From CBDESM01 sp965205165 (lineage in GTDB: Bacteria; Chloroflexota; Dehalococcoidia; Bin125), in the NCBI GenBank assembly GCA_965205165.1, contig OZ242037.1, positions 1,922,001 to 1,986,000 of the forward strand: 64,000 nucleotides of DNA, in the 5' to 3' direction. Positions 57,808 through 64,000 of this stretch are shown here, piece after piece (positions within the stretch are counted from its first letter, which is position 1; the number at the start of each line of letters is the position of its first letter). The notes beneath the pieces are model-generated. The model ran no database searches. It saw only the letters and a program-made list of their open reading frames with translations, and was not told the origin of the DNA. Made by a program: the position numbers and the translations under genes.

Positions 57808-58989
57808 ATGGACTACAAATTCACGCCGGAAGACGACTCGTTCCGCGGCGAGGTGGTGAACTTCATCGAGGAGAACTGGGTGCCGCCGGAAGGGGCGGCG
57901 GAGCCGGGCGACGACTCGCACCACGAGGCGCAGCGGGCGTTCGAGAAGCGGGCGGCGTCGAAGGGCTGGCTGACGATGGCCTGGCCGACCGAGTACGGCG
58001 GGCGCGGCGCGAGCCACATCCAGCAGACGATCTACCGCGAAGAGGCGGCCTACCGCGGCGCGCCGGGCTCGGGCGGGCAGGGCATCTCGATGGTCGGGCC
58101 GTGCCTGATGCTGCACGGCACGGAGGCGCAGAAGCAGGAGCACCTGCCGCGGATCGCCGAGGCGGAGTCGTACTGGGCGCAGGGCTTCTCCGAACCGGGC
58201 AACGGCTCGGACCTGGCCGGCCTGCAGACGCGGGCGGTGCGCGACGGCGACGACTTCGTGATCAACGGCCAGAAGATCTGGACGTCGGGCGCGCAGTACG
58301 CGGACTGGATCCACGTGCTGACGCGGACGGACCCGGAAGCGCCGAAGCACCGCGGCATCTCCTACTTCCTGCTCGACATGAACACGCCGGGCATCGAGGT
58401 GCGCCCGCTGATCAACATGCTCGGCGAGCACGGCTTCAACGAGGTCTACTTCACGGACGTGCGGGTGCCGGCCTCGAACATGCTGGGCGAGTACAACCGC
58501 GGCTGGTACGTGGCGGCGACGCTGCTCGACTTCGAGCGATCGGGCGTGGCCTGGTCCGCCACCTCGCGCAAGAGCGTCGAGCTGATGTCGGAGTACGCGG
58601 CCGAGCGCCCCGGCCGGCGCGGCGGCGCGAGCCTGATCGATGATCCGGGCGTGCGCAACGGGCTGGCGAACCTGGCCATCGAGTCGGAGATCTCGCGGCT
58701 GATCTCGTACCGCGTGGTCGACATGCAGAGCAAGGGCCTGGTGCCGAACCACGAGGCGTCGATGTCGAAGATGTTCGGCTCGGAGCTGGGCCAGCGGGTC
58801 TCCCGCTTCGGCGTCAACATGATGGGCCTGCACTCGCAGCGGATCGACCCGGAGGACCCGGGCGCGCCGATCGCCGCCCGGATCGGGCGCGCCTACATGT
58901 CGACGGTGCCGAGCACCATCGCCGCGGGCACGAGCGAAATCCAGCGCAACATCATCGCCACCCGGGGCCTCGGTCTGCCGCGCCAGTAG
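57808..58989 (+). CDS. Acyl-CoA dehydrogenase family protein
   Basis: A 393-residue FAD-dependent dehydrogenase. MAWPTEYGGRGASHIQQTI, the flavin-contacting WAQGFSEPGNGSDLAGLQT, VINGQKIWTSGAQYADW and the C-terminal PSTIAAGTSEIQRNIIATRGLGLPR are characteristic. The PSTIAAGTSEIQ segment is the FAD-binding end of the family, and the sequence resembles the FadE-type enzymes used for bulky or steroid side-chain CoA esters. GGGAG precedes ATG 57808. A GTG-started gene follows after 2 bases. Confidence 0.88.
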   Translation: MDYKFTPEDDSFRGEVVNFIEENWVPPEGAAEPGDDSHHEAQRAFEKRAASKGWLTMAWPTEYGGRGASHIQQTIYREEAAYRGAPGSGGQGISMVGPCLMLHGTEAQKQEHLPRIAEAESYWAQGFSEPGNGSDLAGLQTRAVRDGDDFVINGQKIWTSGAQYADWIHVLTRTDPEAPKHRGISYFLLDMNTPGIEVRPLINMLGEHGFNEVYFTDVRVPASNMLGEYNRGWYVAATLLDFERSGVAWSATSRKSVELMSEYAAERPGRRGGASLIDDPGVRNGLANLAIESEISRLISYRVVDMQSKGLVPNHEASMSKMFGSELGQRVSRFGVNMMGLHSQRIDPEDPGAPIAARIGRAYMSTVPSTIAAGTSEIQRNIIATRGLGLPRQ

Positions 58990-58991
58990 CC

Positions 58992-60038
58992 GTGCCCGAC
59001 GGGGCGGGCGGGCCGCTCGACGAGGCGCTGGAGATCGTTCATCGGACGGGGCCGGAGTTCGGGCCGGGGCTTTCGAATCACGCGCCGATGGCGGCGGAGA
59101 CGCTCGCTGTCCTGGGGCGCGGCGAACGCGCCGTCGGTTGGGTCGAGCGGTACCGGACGCGGCTGGACGAGCCGCCGCGGGGGTTGTCGCCGATCTCCGC
59201 GGACGGCTGGCGCGAGGCGCTGGGTGAGGTCTCGCGGGCGGCGGATTGGACGGCGTTCTTCGAGCGGGAGCTGCGCGAAGCGCCTTGGCAGGCGGTGATC
59301 GGCGCGTGGGTCCCGCGCCTCGCGCCGGGGCTGATGGCGGGCGCGACGCACGGGCCGATCCGCGCCGCGCACGCCGTCCGCGCCTTGGCGGCGGCCGAGA
59401 CGGAGCCGCGCCTGCGCGAGCTGGCGCACGGGCTCGGCTATTGGGCGGCGCGGTACCAGCCGCTGCCGGGCGTGCCCTCGGCCGACGGCGCGGCATTGCC
59501 GCCGGCGGAGGCGCTGACCCGGGTGCCGCGGCTGCATGAGCCGGGGTTCCAGTTTGCGGGCTTGATCTTCGAATCGGTCGCCAAGCTGGACGCAGAGCCG
59601 TCCTTCGAGCCGGTGATCGGCCTGTCGGGGCCGGGCGATGACGTCGGCCCGTACCTGTCGCAGCTGACGGAGGTCTGCGCCGGTTTGTACCTGGCCGACC
59701 GTGGCGCGCCGATCGCGTTCATCCACACGGTCACCGCGCCGAGCGCGTTGCGGCATTTCGCGCCGTACTTGCGGGACGCCGACGCGCGGCTGGCGGCGCG
59801 CTATGCGTGGCAGGCCTGCGCGGCGATCTACAGCTGGTACATGCTGGAGGAGCCAGAATTCGGGCCGGTCGAGGAGCCGGATGCGGGACGGGAGGAGTTG
59901 ATCGAGCGGGCAGTGGCGAACGGCGACGAGCACGCGATCAAGTTCACCGAGGCCTGCCTGCGGGAGTATGACCTCAACCCGGTGCCGGTCTATCTCGCCG
60001 CCGCTGCAGACGTGTCGGAGCGGCTCGCGGCGGACTAG
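58992..60038 (+). CDS. Questin-oxidase-like protein (DUF4243 family)
   Basis: A 348-residue protein resembling the questin oxidase family, named for a fungal enzyme that opens an anthraquinone ring. GPGLSNHAPMAAETLAVLGRG near the N-terminus, WVPRLAPGLMAGATHGPIRAAHAVRAL and FIHTVTAPSALRHFAPYL are the conserved His-rich helices. Bacterial members are uncharacterised, so a Baeyer-Villiger-type or hydrolytic oxygenase role is only a family hint. GTG start 2 bases after the acyl-CoA dehydrogenase, suggesting a shared transcript. The convergent DinB gene ends 4 bases inside it. Confidence 0.72.
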   Translation: MPDGAGGPLDEALEIVHRTGPEFGPGLSNHAPMAAETLAVLGRGERAVGWVERYRTRLDEPPRGLSPISADGWREALGEVSRAADWTAFFERELREAPWQAVIGAWVPRLAPGLMAGATHGPIRAAHAVRALAAAETEPRLRELAHGLGYWAARYQPLPGVPSADGAALPPAEALTRVPRLHEPGFQFAGLIFESVAKLDAEPSFEPVIGLSGPGDDVGPYLSQLTEVCAGLYLADRGAPIAFIHTVTAPSALRHFAPYLRDADARLAARYAWQACAAIYSWYMLEEPEFGPVEEPDAGREELIERAVANGDEHAIKFTEACLREYDLNPVPVYLAAAADVSERLAAD

Positions 60039-60505
60039 GTTTCGCCGCGCAGGTCGGCGAGATGCTCGCGCACGTGGTCGATTGAGACGCTGGCGAAGAC
60101 GCCGAGCAGGGTGCCTTCGACTCCGCCGGCCGAGCGGGTCGGGCGGTTGAGCAGGTCGTCGTCGGCGTCGCGGAGCGCGGCGATGGTGGCGTCGCGGTTG
60201 CGGGCGAACTCGTCGAGCAGATCCGCAATCGAGGCGTCGGCGCGCTTGGCGACTTGGCGCTGGTTGTACGCATCCATGTCGAAGCCGCCGCCCGCGCCGC
60301 CGGATGCGGCGGGCGCTTCGCGGGCGCGCTCGATCAGCTTGGGGTAAGTCCATTCGATGGCGGCGAGGTGCGCGAGCAGCTGGCGGGCGCTCCAGCCGTT
60401 CTCGTAGACGCCGGTGTCCCATTCGCCGTCGGGGCGTTCGGAGACGGCGGCGGCGACCGCCTCCGCGTCGGACTCCAACGCAGCGATCGCGTCGTCCTTG
60501 TTCAT
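60035..60505 (-). CDS. DinB / maleylpyruvate-isomerase-like protein
   Basis: A 156-residue four-helix protein. GWSARQLLAHLAAIEWTYPKL gives the first metal His and SIDHVREHLADLRG the C-terminal pair. A Gly-rich insert (GGAGGGFDMDAYNQRQV) marks the subgroup often annotated as ClbS/DfsB or DUF1706-like, some of which hydrolyse or sequester toxic metabolites. It overlaps the SDR gene stop by 4 bases, so the two are coupled. Fourth DinB-type gene in the window. Confidence 0.78.
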   Translation of the reverse strand: MNKDDAIAALESDAEAVAAAVSERPDGEWDTGVYENGWSARQLLAHLAAIEWTYPKLIERAREAPAASGGAGGGFDMDAYNQRQVAKRADASIADLLDEFARNRDATIAALRDADDDLLNRPTRSAGGVEGTLLGVFASVSIDHVREHLADLRGET

Positions 60506-61365
60506 GACGATGCTCCGGTCTCCGGCCAAGTAGCGCCGGTCAGCTCGCAACTCGCGTCCCAGAGTTTGGACGCCGCCTCGTCGGTGGCCTGCTTCGAGGG
60601 CTGCGCCGCGCTCATGCGATCGAAGTACTGCCCCGCCGAGGCCGGCGCATCGTCGGCCGCGGCCAAGCGCACGACCGGTGCCGCGCCGTCGGCCTCGTTG
60701 CGCAGCAACGGCCTGACCATCCGCAAGGCGAAGGCGCCGAAGCCCGTGAGGTCGCCGTCCGCGCCGAAGCCCGTGCGGACGGTGCCGGGATGGACGGCGA
60801 AGGCGGAAACGCCGTCGGCATAGCGGCGGTGCAGTTCGCGGGTGAAGAGGACGTTGGCGAGCTTGGAGGCGGCGTAGCGCCGCAGGGTGCCGCGGGAGCG
60901 TTCGAGGTTGAGGTCGTCGAAGTCGAGCGACGCGCGGCGGTGGATGCGGGAGGAAACGTTGACGATGCGCGGCGCGGACGCTTCGCGCAGGCGCGGGAGC
61001 AGCAGCGACGTGAGCAGGAAGTGGCCGAAGTGGTTGACCTGCATCGTGGTTTCGATGCCGTCTGCGGTCAGCTCGTAGCGCGACAGGTTCACCCCGGCGT
61101 TGTTGATCAGCACGTCGATTTGGTCGAGCCGCGCCAGCGCGTCGGATGCGGCGTCCCGCACGGAGGCGAACGAAGCCAAGTCGAGGGCGATCAGTTCCGC
61201 CCCGGCGTCCGCCTCCCGGCGAATCCGTTCGATCGCCTCTTGGCCGCGCTGCGGCGAGCGGGCGGTGATGGCGACGCGCCAGCCGCGCCGGGCGAGTTCG
61301 CAAGCCGCGGCGCGGCCGATCCCGCTGTTGCCGCCGGTGATCAGGACGGTCTGCATCGCGGTCAC
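60502..61365 (-). CDS. Short-chain dehydrogenase, retinol-dehydrogenase-like
   Basis: A 287-residue SDR. TGGNSGIG at residues 10-17, NNAG at 88-91, Ser139 in NVSSRIH, and Tyr164-x3-Lys168 in RYAASKLANVLFTREL; the last motif is typical of the RDH/WWOX-like NADP-dependent group. VHPGTVRTGF follows. The start is GTG 61365, overlapping the antitoxin gene stop by 4 bases (GTGA), with GAGGAAGA upstream; ATG 61356 is a possible alternative. It is the third gene after a toxin-antitoxin pair. Substrate unknown. Confidence 0.87.
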   Translation of the reverse strand: MTAMQTVLITGGNSGIGRAAACELARRGWRVAITARSPQRGQEAIERIRREADAGAELIALDLASFASVRDAASDALARLDQIDVLINNAGVNLSRYELTADGIETTMQVNHFGHFLLTSLLLPRLREASAPRIVNVSSRIHRRASLDFDDLNLERSRGTLRRYAASKLANVLFTRELHRRYADGVSAFAVHPGTVRTGFGADGDLTGFGAFALRMVRPLLRNEADGAAPVVRLAAADDAPASAGQYFDRMSAAQPSKQATDEAASKLWDASCELTGATWPETGASS

Positions 61366-61730
61366 TCTTCCTCTCCGATGCCGAGGTCGGATGGGCCGCC
61401 TTCAGCGACTGCACGGTCGGAAACGGGTTCGGCCGCGTACTCGGTCTCAGGAGCCCGGTCCAAGCGCAGGCCGAAGTCGCCGAGCGTGCGGAGGACGGTT
61501 TCGACGCAGATGTCCCCGCGGCCCGCGAGGACGCTGTACAGGCTCTCGCGTCCGCAGTCCGTGTTGCGCGCCAGCTCCGCTCGCCCGTAGGCGCGGGCTA
61601 CATCGCCGAAGCACCGCCCGAGATCAGGCGGATCGTCTTCTTGCAGGATGACCGCGAGAAAGTGGGCGACCTCATCGTCATCGCGAAGACGGTCGGCAAG
61701 ATCCCAAGGCTTGGTCTTGATCTTGCCCAT
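61362..61730 (-). CDS. HigA-type antitoxin 1 (XRE helix-turn-helix)
   Basis: A 122-residue antidote protein of the HigA-2 / addiction-module family. The DNA-binding part is ARNTDCGRESLYSVLAGR (about 55-72), with a helical N-terminus (DLADRLRDDDEVAHFLAVIL) that covers the toxin and an acidic tail. It lies 12 bases after the toxin gene, order toxin then antitoxin as in higBA. GAGG precedes the ATG. It is a close paralogue of the antitoxin at 62.2-62.5 kb, nearly identical in the DNA-binding stretch. Confidence 0.85.
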   Translation of the reverse strand: MGKIKTKPWDLADRLRDDDEVAHFLAVILQEDDPPDLGRCFGDVARAYGRAELARNTDCGRESLYSVLAGRGDICVETVLRTLGDFGLRLDRAPETEYAAEPVSDRAVAEGGPSDLGIGEEE

Positions 61731-61742
61731 GCGATTACCTCG

Positions 61743-62039
61743 CTAGTCCAAGTCCCGCGCGATCCGCTGGGCCTGCCGGATGTCGCGACGTTGACTCCCC
61801 TTCGTCCCGCCGATCAGCAGCAAGATGAGCGCCTGCCCGCGACGTGTGTAGTACAGACGATAACCGGGGCCGTAATGCACGCGCAGCTCCCACATGCGCC
61901 GGCCGACGGGTCTCGCGTCGCCCGGATTCCCCTCCCGCAGCCGCTCAATCCGCGACCTGATGGTGGCTAGGGCAAGCGGGTCGCGGAGCGCATCGAGCCA
62001 GGCGTCGAATTGGAGCGTCGTTTCGACCCTCGTCGGCAT
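61743..62039 (-). CDS. HigB/RelE-type toxin 1
   Basis: A 98-residue RelE/ParE-fold toxin of the addiction-module killer type, expected to cut mRNA at the ribosome. FDAWLDALRDPLALATIRSRI, GDARPVGRRMWELRVHYGPGYRLYY and ILLLIGGTKGSQRRDIRQAQRIA are the family signature; the Arg in WELRVHYG and the GGTKGSQ loop are likely active-site elements. GAGG lies 9 bases before ATG. Complete and apparently intact. Confidence 0.87.
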   Translation of the reverse strand: MPTRVETTLQFDAWLDALRDPLALATIRSRIERLREGNPGDARPVGRRMWELRVHYGPGYRLYYTRRGQALILLLIGGTKGSQRRDIRQAQRIARDLD

Positions 62040-62160
62040 CGGCGTGAACCTCGCGATCAGGCACCGAGTCTTGCACGCGCTGGCGGGGTGTCCGGGAGAG
62101 CGGCGTTCGCGTGCCCATGATTGGTCGACGGGGCTGATGCAGTGGCTGGTCCAGCAGGGA

Positions 62161-62538
62161 TCAGCGCCGTTGCCGATGTTCGGCTTGATCTAGGTTGTGA
62201 GGTTCGTCAGCGACTGCACGGTCGAAAGCGGGTTCGGCCGCGTACTCGGTCTCCGGTGCCCGGGCCAAAAGCAGGCCGAAATCGCCGAGCACGCGGCGGA
62301 CGGTTTCCGCGCAGATGTCCTCGCGGCCCGCGAGGACGCTGTACAGGCTCTCGCGCCCGCAGTCCGTGTTGCGCGCCAGCTCCGCTCGCCCGTAGGCGCG
62401 GGCTACATCTGCGATGCATGCGGTGATATGCCGGCGATCATCGGACTCGAAGGCGACGGCGAGGAGGCGGGCAACATCGTCGTCGGTGTCCAAGAAATCG
62501 ACGAGATCCCAGGGTCTGATGTCAAGGTCCTCCGGCAT
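62161..62538 (-). CDS. HigA-type antitoxin 2
   Basis: A 125-residue paralogue of antitoxin 1. DLVDFLDTDDDVARLLAVAF corresponds to its N-terminal helix; ARNTDCGRESLYSVLAGR is identical. The C-terminus differs (ADEPHNLDQAEHRQRR). ATG 62538 was chosen since the frame upstream is antisense to the toxin 2 gene. Toxin 2 ends 4 bases upstream. Identity in the helix-turn-helix suggests that both antitoxins bind the same operator, so the two modules may cross-regulate. Confidence 0.83.
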   Translation of the reverse strand: MPEDLDIRPWDLVDFLDTDDDVARLLAVAFESDDRRHITACIADVARAYGRAELARNTDCGRESLYSVLAGREDICAETVRRVLGDFGLLLARAPETEYAAEPAFDRAVADEPHNLDQAEHRQRR

Positions 62539-62542
62539 CAGA

Positions 62543-62845
62543 TCATCTGCGTCGATAGCCGGCAGCGATTCGCTTGGCGCGTTCGATGTCGCGGCGCTGG
62601 CTTCCCTTGTCGCCGCCGCAGAGGAGGACGATGACGGTGCTGGCCCTGCGGGTGAAGTAGACGCGGTATCCGGAGCCGGCGTGGATTCGGAGCTCGAATA
62701 CCCGCCCGCCGACGGATCTTGCGTCGCCGAAGTCACCTTGCCGAAGTCTGGCGATTCGATCATTGATCCGCGCAATCCCGTCGCGGTCGCGGAGCTTGCG
62801 GAGCCATCGCGCGAACGTTTCGTTCCGTTCGATTTGGAGCATCAT
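62543..62845 (-). CDS. HigB/RelE-type toxin 2
   Basis: A 100-residue paralogue of toxin 1: FARWLRKLRDRDGIARINDRI, GDARSVGGRVFELRIHAGSGYRVYF and VIVLLCGGDKGSQRRDIERAKRIA. Substitutions are spread across the chain, so the toxins have diverged more than the antitoxins' DNA-binding helices. ATG 62845 overlaps the hpnA stop (ATGA), so this module is translationally coupled to a hopanoid gene. A second ATG at 62842 is in frame. Confidence 0.85.
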   Translation of the reverse strand: MMLQIERNETFARWLRKLRDRDGIARINDRIARLRQGDFGDARSVGGRVFELRIHAGSGYRVYFTRRASTVIVLLCGGDKGSQRRDIERAKRIAAGYRRR

Positions 62846-63846
62846 CGTATCGGCTGCGGGGGGTTCGCGACGGCGTTGGCGGCGTCGGTGAAGGCTTGGT
62901 CGAGCGGGGTTTGCGGGAGGTTCAGGCGGGCGATGGCCTTGGCGGGGGTGAACCATTGGCGGCGGCGGGCGAGGCGGACGCCGGCGATGGTGGCGCGGGG
63001 GGTGCGGCGGAGGAGGGGGGAGGCGGCTTCGTCGGCGACGGCGGCGGCCATGGCGAGCCAGGCGGGGATTGCGCGGCGCGGCGGGCGCGCTCCGGCCGCC
63101 GCGGCCGCCCGCGACGCGATCTGCGCGAGCGCGAGGTTGCCTTCGGCGTGGCCGAGGATGTAGCGCTCGCCCGGGCGGCCCTTGCCGGCGGCGCGGATGT
63201 GGCCGCGGGCGACGTCGCGGACGTGGACGATGTTGAGGCCGGCGCTGGCGACGACCGCGGGCAGGCGGCCGGTCGCGGCATCGGCGATCAGGCGGCCGGT
63301 CGGGGTGGGCTTGAGATCGAGCGGGCCGATCGGGGCGGTCGGCAGCACGGCGACGGCGGGCAGGCCCTCGTCCCGGGCGAGCCGCAGGACCAGGCGTTCC
63401 GAGAGGATCTTGGAGCGCTCGTAGGGGCCGGGGGCGCGGCGGGGGTCGGCGTATTGCGTTTCATCGGCGATTTCGCCGGGCTTCGGCGGGCCGATGGTTG
63501 CGACCGACGAGGTGTGGACGACGCGGTCGACTTGGCGGCGCAGCGCGGCTTGCATGACCGTTCGCGCGCCGTCGACGTTGATGGCCATCAGATCGCGGGC
63601 GGCCGATCGGGCGAGGTCGTAGCGGGCCGCGACGTGGAAGAGCGCGTCGATGCTGGCGAGCGCGGCGTCGATCTCGTCCGGGTCGGCGAAATTGCCCTCG
63701 ATGATCTCGATGGGGAGCCCGTCCAGGGCGCGGCGATCGGCGCGGGGGCGGATCAGCGCCCGGACTTCGACCCGTTCGTCGAGCAGGGCGCGGACGACGT
63801 GCGCGCCGATGAAGCCGTTCGCGCCGGTGACCAGTGCGCGCCGCAT
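62842..63846 (-). CDS. hpnA: HpnA: hopanoid-associated sugar epimerase / NAD-dependent epimerase
   Basis: A 334-residue extended SDR. The Rossmann motif TGANGFIG is at 7-14; Ser113/114, Tyr142 and Lys146 (GPYERSKILSE) are catalytic. APIGPLDLKPTPTGRLI and GLNIVHVRDVARGHIRAAGKGRPGERYILG match HpnA, which in other bacteria modifies the ribosyl side chain of hopanoids. It lies 36 kb from the main hopanoid cluster in this window. The downstream toxin 2 gene overlaps its stop. Members of the dihydroflavonol-reductase group look alike, so the exact reaction is less sure than the family. Confidence 0.82.
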   Translation of the reverse strand: MRRALVTGANGFIGAHVVRALLDERVEVRALIRPRADRRALDGLPIEIIEGNFADPDEIDAALASIDALFHVAARYDLARSAARDLMAINVDGARTVMQAALRRQVDRVVHTSSVATIGPPKPGEIADETQYADPRRAPGPYERSKILSERLVLRLARDEGLPAVAVLPTAPIGPLDLKPTPTGRLIADAATGRLPAVVASAGLNIVHVRDVARGHIRAAGKGRPGERYILGHAEGNLALAQIASRAAAAAGARPPRRAIPAWLAMAAAVADEAASPLLRRTPRATIAGVRLARRRQWFTPAKAIARLNLPQTPLDQAFTDAANAVANPPQPIR

Positions 63847-63862
63847 CGGCCGGCTGCGCCGT

Positions 63863-64000
63863 TCAGCCGTACTCGGCCGAGATCGCGGGGACGACGGCGC
63901 GGAGGGCGGCGGCGAGCTCGGCCAGGGCGGCGCGGCGGCGGACGCGCAGGCGCAGCAGTTCGGGCAGCATCGGCGGGCGGCGCAGGATGTCGGCGGCGAT
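63863..64000 (-). CDS. C-terminal end of an unknown protein (cut by window edge)
   Basis: On the minus strand the frame is open from the window edge to a TGA at 63865-63863, 17 bases before hpnA. The 45 visible residues are helical and Arg/Ala-rich (LPELLRLRVRRRAALAEL, ending in PAISAEYG). The family cannot be told. Position upstream of hpnA on the same strand suggests co-transcription. Confidence 0.5.
   Translation of the reverse strand: MAADILRRPPMLPELLRLRVRRRAALAELAAALRAVVPAISAEYG

Overview
This is a very GC-rich, densely packed bacterial chromosome segment. Genes are separated by a few bases or overlap by 1 to 8 bases, and GTG or TTG starts are common. Coenzyme F420 genes (a CofE ligase, an F420 reductase, a luciferase-like oxidoreductase, split-barrel oxidoreductases), a full hopanoid set (prenyl synthase, squalene-hopene cyclase, HpnC, HpnD, HpnE, HpnA), several DinB-fold proteins, an HspR-type heat-shock operon and NMT1-type ABC transport suggest an aerobic Chloroflexota (Dehalococcoidia-like) bacterium. 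A deep actinobacterial relative cannot be excluded. This placement is inference; there is no rRNA in the window.

Layout. 1-2.5 kb: end of a LinB-like haloalkane dehalogenase, two DinB proteins, a thioesterase and an SDR. 2.6-7.0 kb: heat-shock block, with hsp20 divergent from dnaJ-hspR-clpC. 7.0-10.3 kb: a NYN ribonuclease-like gene behind a structured leader, then enoyl-CoA hydratase, DinB and an F420-type oxidoreductase. 10.3-18.3 kb: DM13 protein, two esterase-type hydrolases, a solute-binding protein, a duplicated-domain lipoprotein, a cyclase-family hydrolase and a macro-domain protein. 18.4-27.3 kb: cobalamin adenosyltransferase, then the hopanoid cluster with a GNAT protein and dodecin embedded. 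27.3-31.6 kb: release-factor-like protein, hydrolase, two tandem-duplicated SRPBCC genes, cofE and the F420 reductase. 31.7-34.7 kb: NitT/TauT-type ABC transporter. 34.8-37.2 kb: polyferredoxin, Gln-rich lipoprotein, cupin.

37.2-38.9 kb is a compact type II restriction-modification unit (SPPY methyltransferase plus a MvaI/BcnI-like nuclease). 39.0-41.9 kb carries a monooxygenase, a ThDP enzyme and a double split-barrel protein. It runs tail to tail into a methyltransferase-HNH fusion (41.9-43.4 kb). 43.5-45.8 kb is an array of five VOC genes. It contains a perfect 30-bp palindrome with a parS-like core, and a second parS-like site follows at 45.9 kb. 46-54 kb: amidase, acyl-CoA dehydrogenase, YqeK-like HD protein, RuvB, amidohydrolase. 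54.0-56.0 kb is an accessory patch: a decayed Panacea/SocA antitoxin, a small ORF and a nuclease-like protein with a glycine-zipper tail. 56-64 kb: SMP-30 protein, endonuclease III, acyl-CoA dehydrogenase, a questin-oxidase-like protein, DinB, SDR, two paralogous HigBA-type toxin-antitoxin modules and hpnA.

The most general new signal is a -10 box (TANNNT) placed 6 or 7 bases before the start codon of nine genes, which points to leaderless transcription. The most system-like local signals are the parS-like pair, the methyltransferase-HNH fusion, the structured leader of the NYN gene, and the accessory patch at 54-56 kb.
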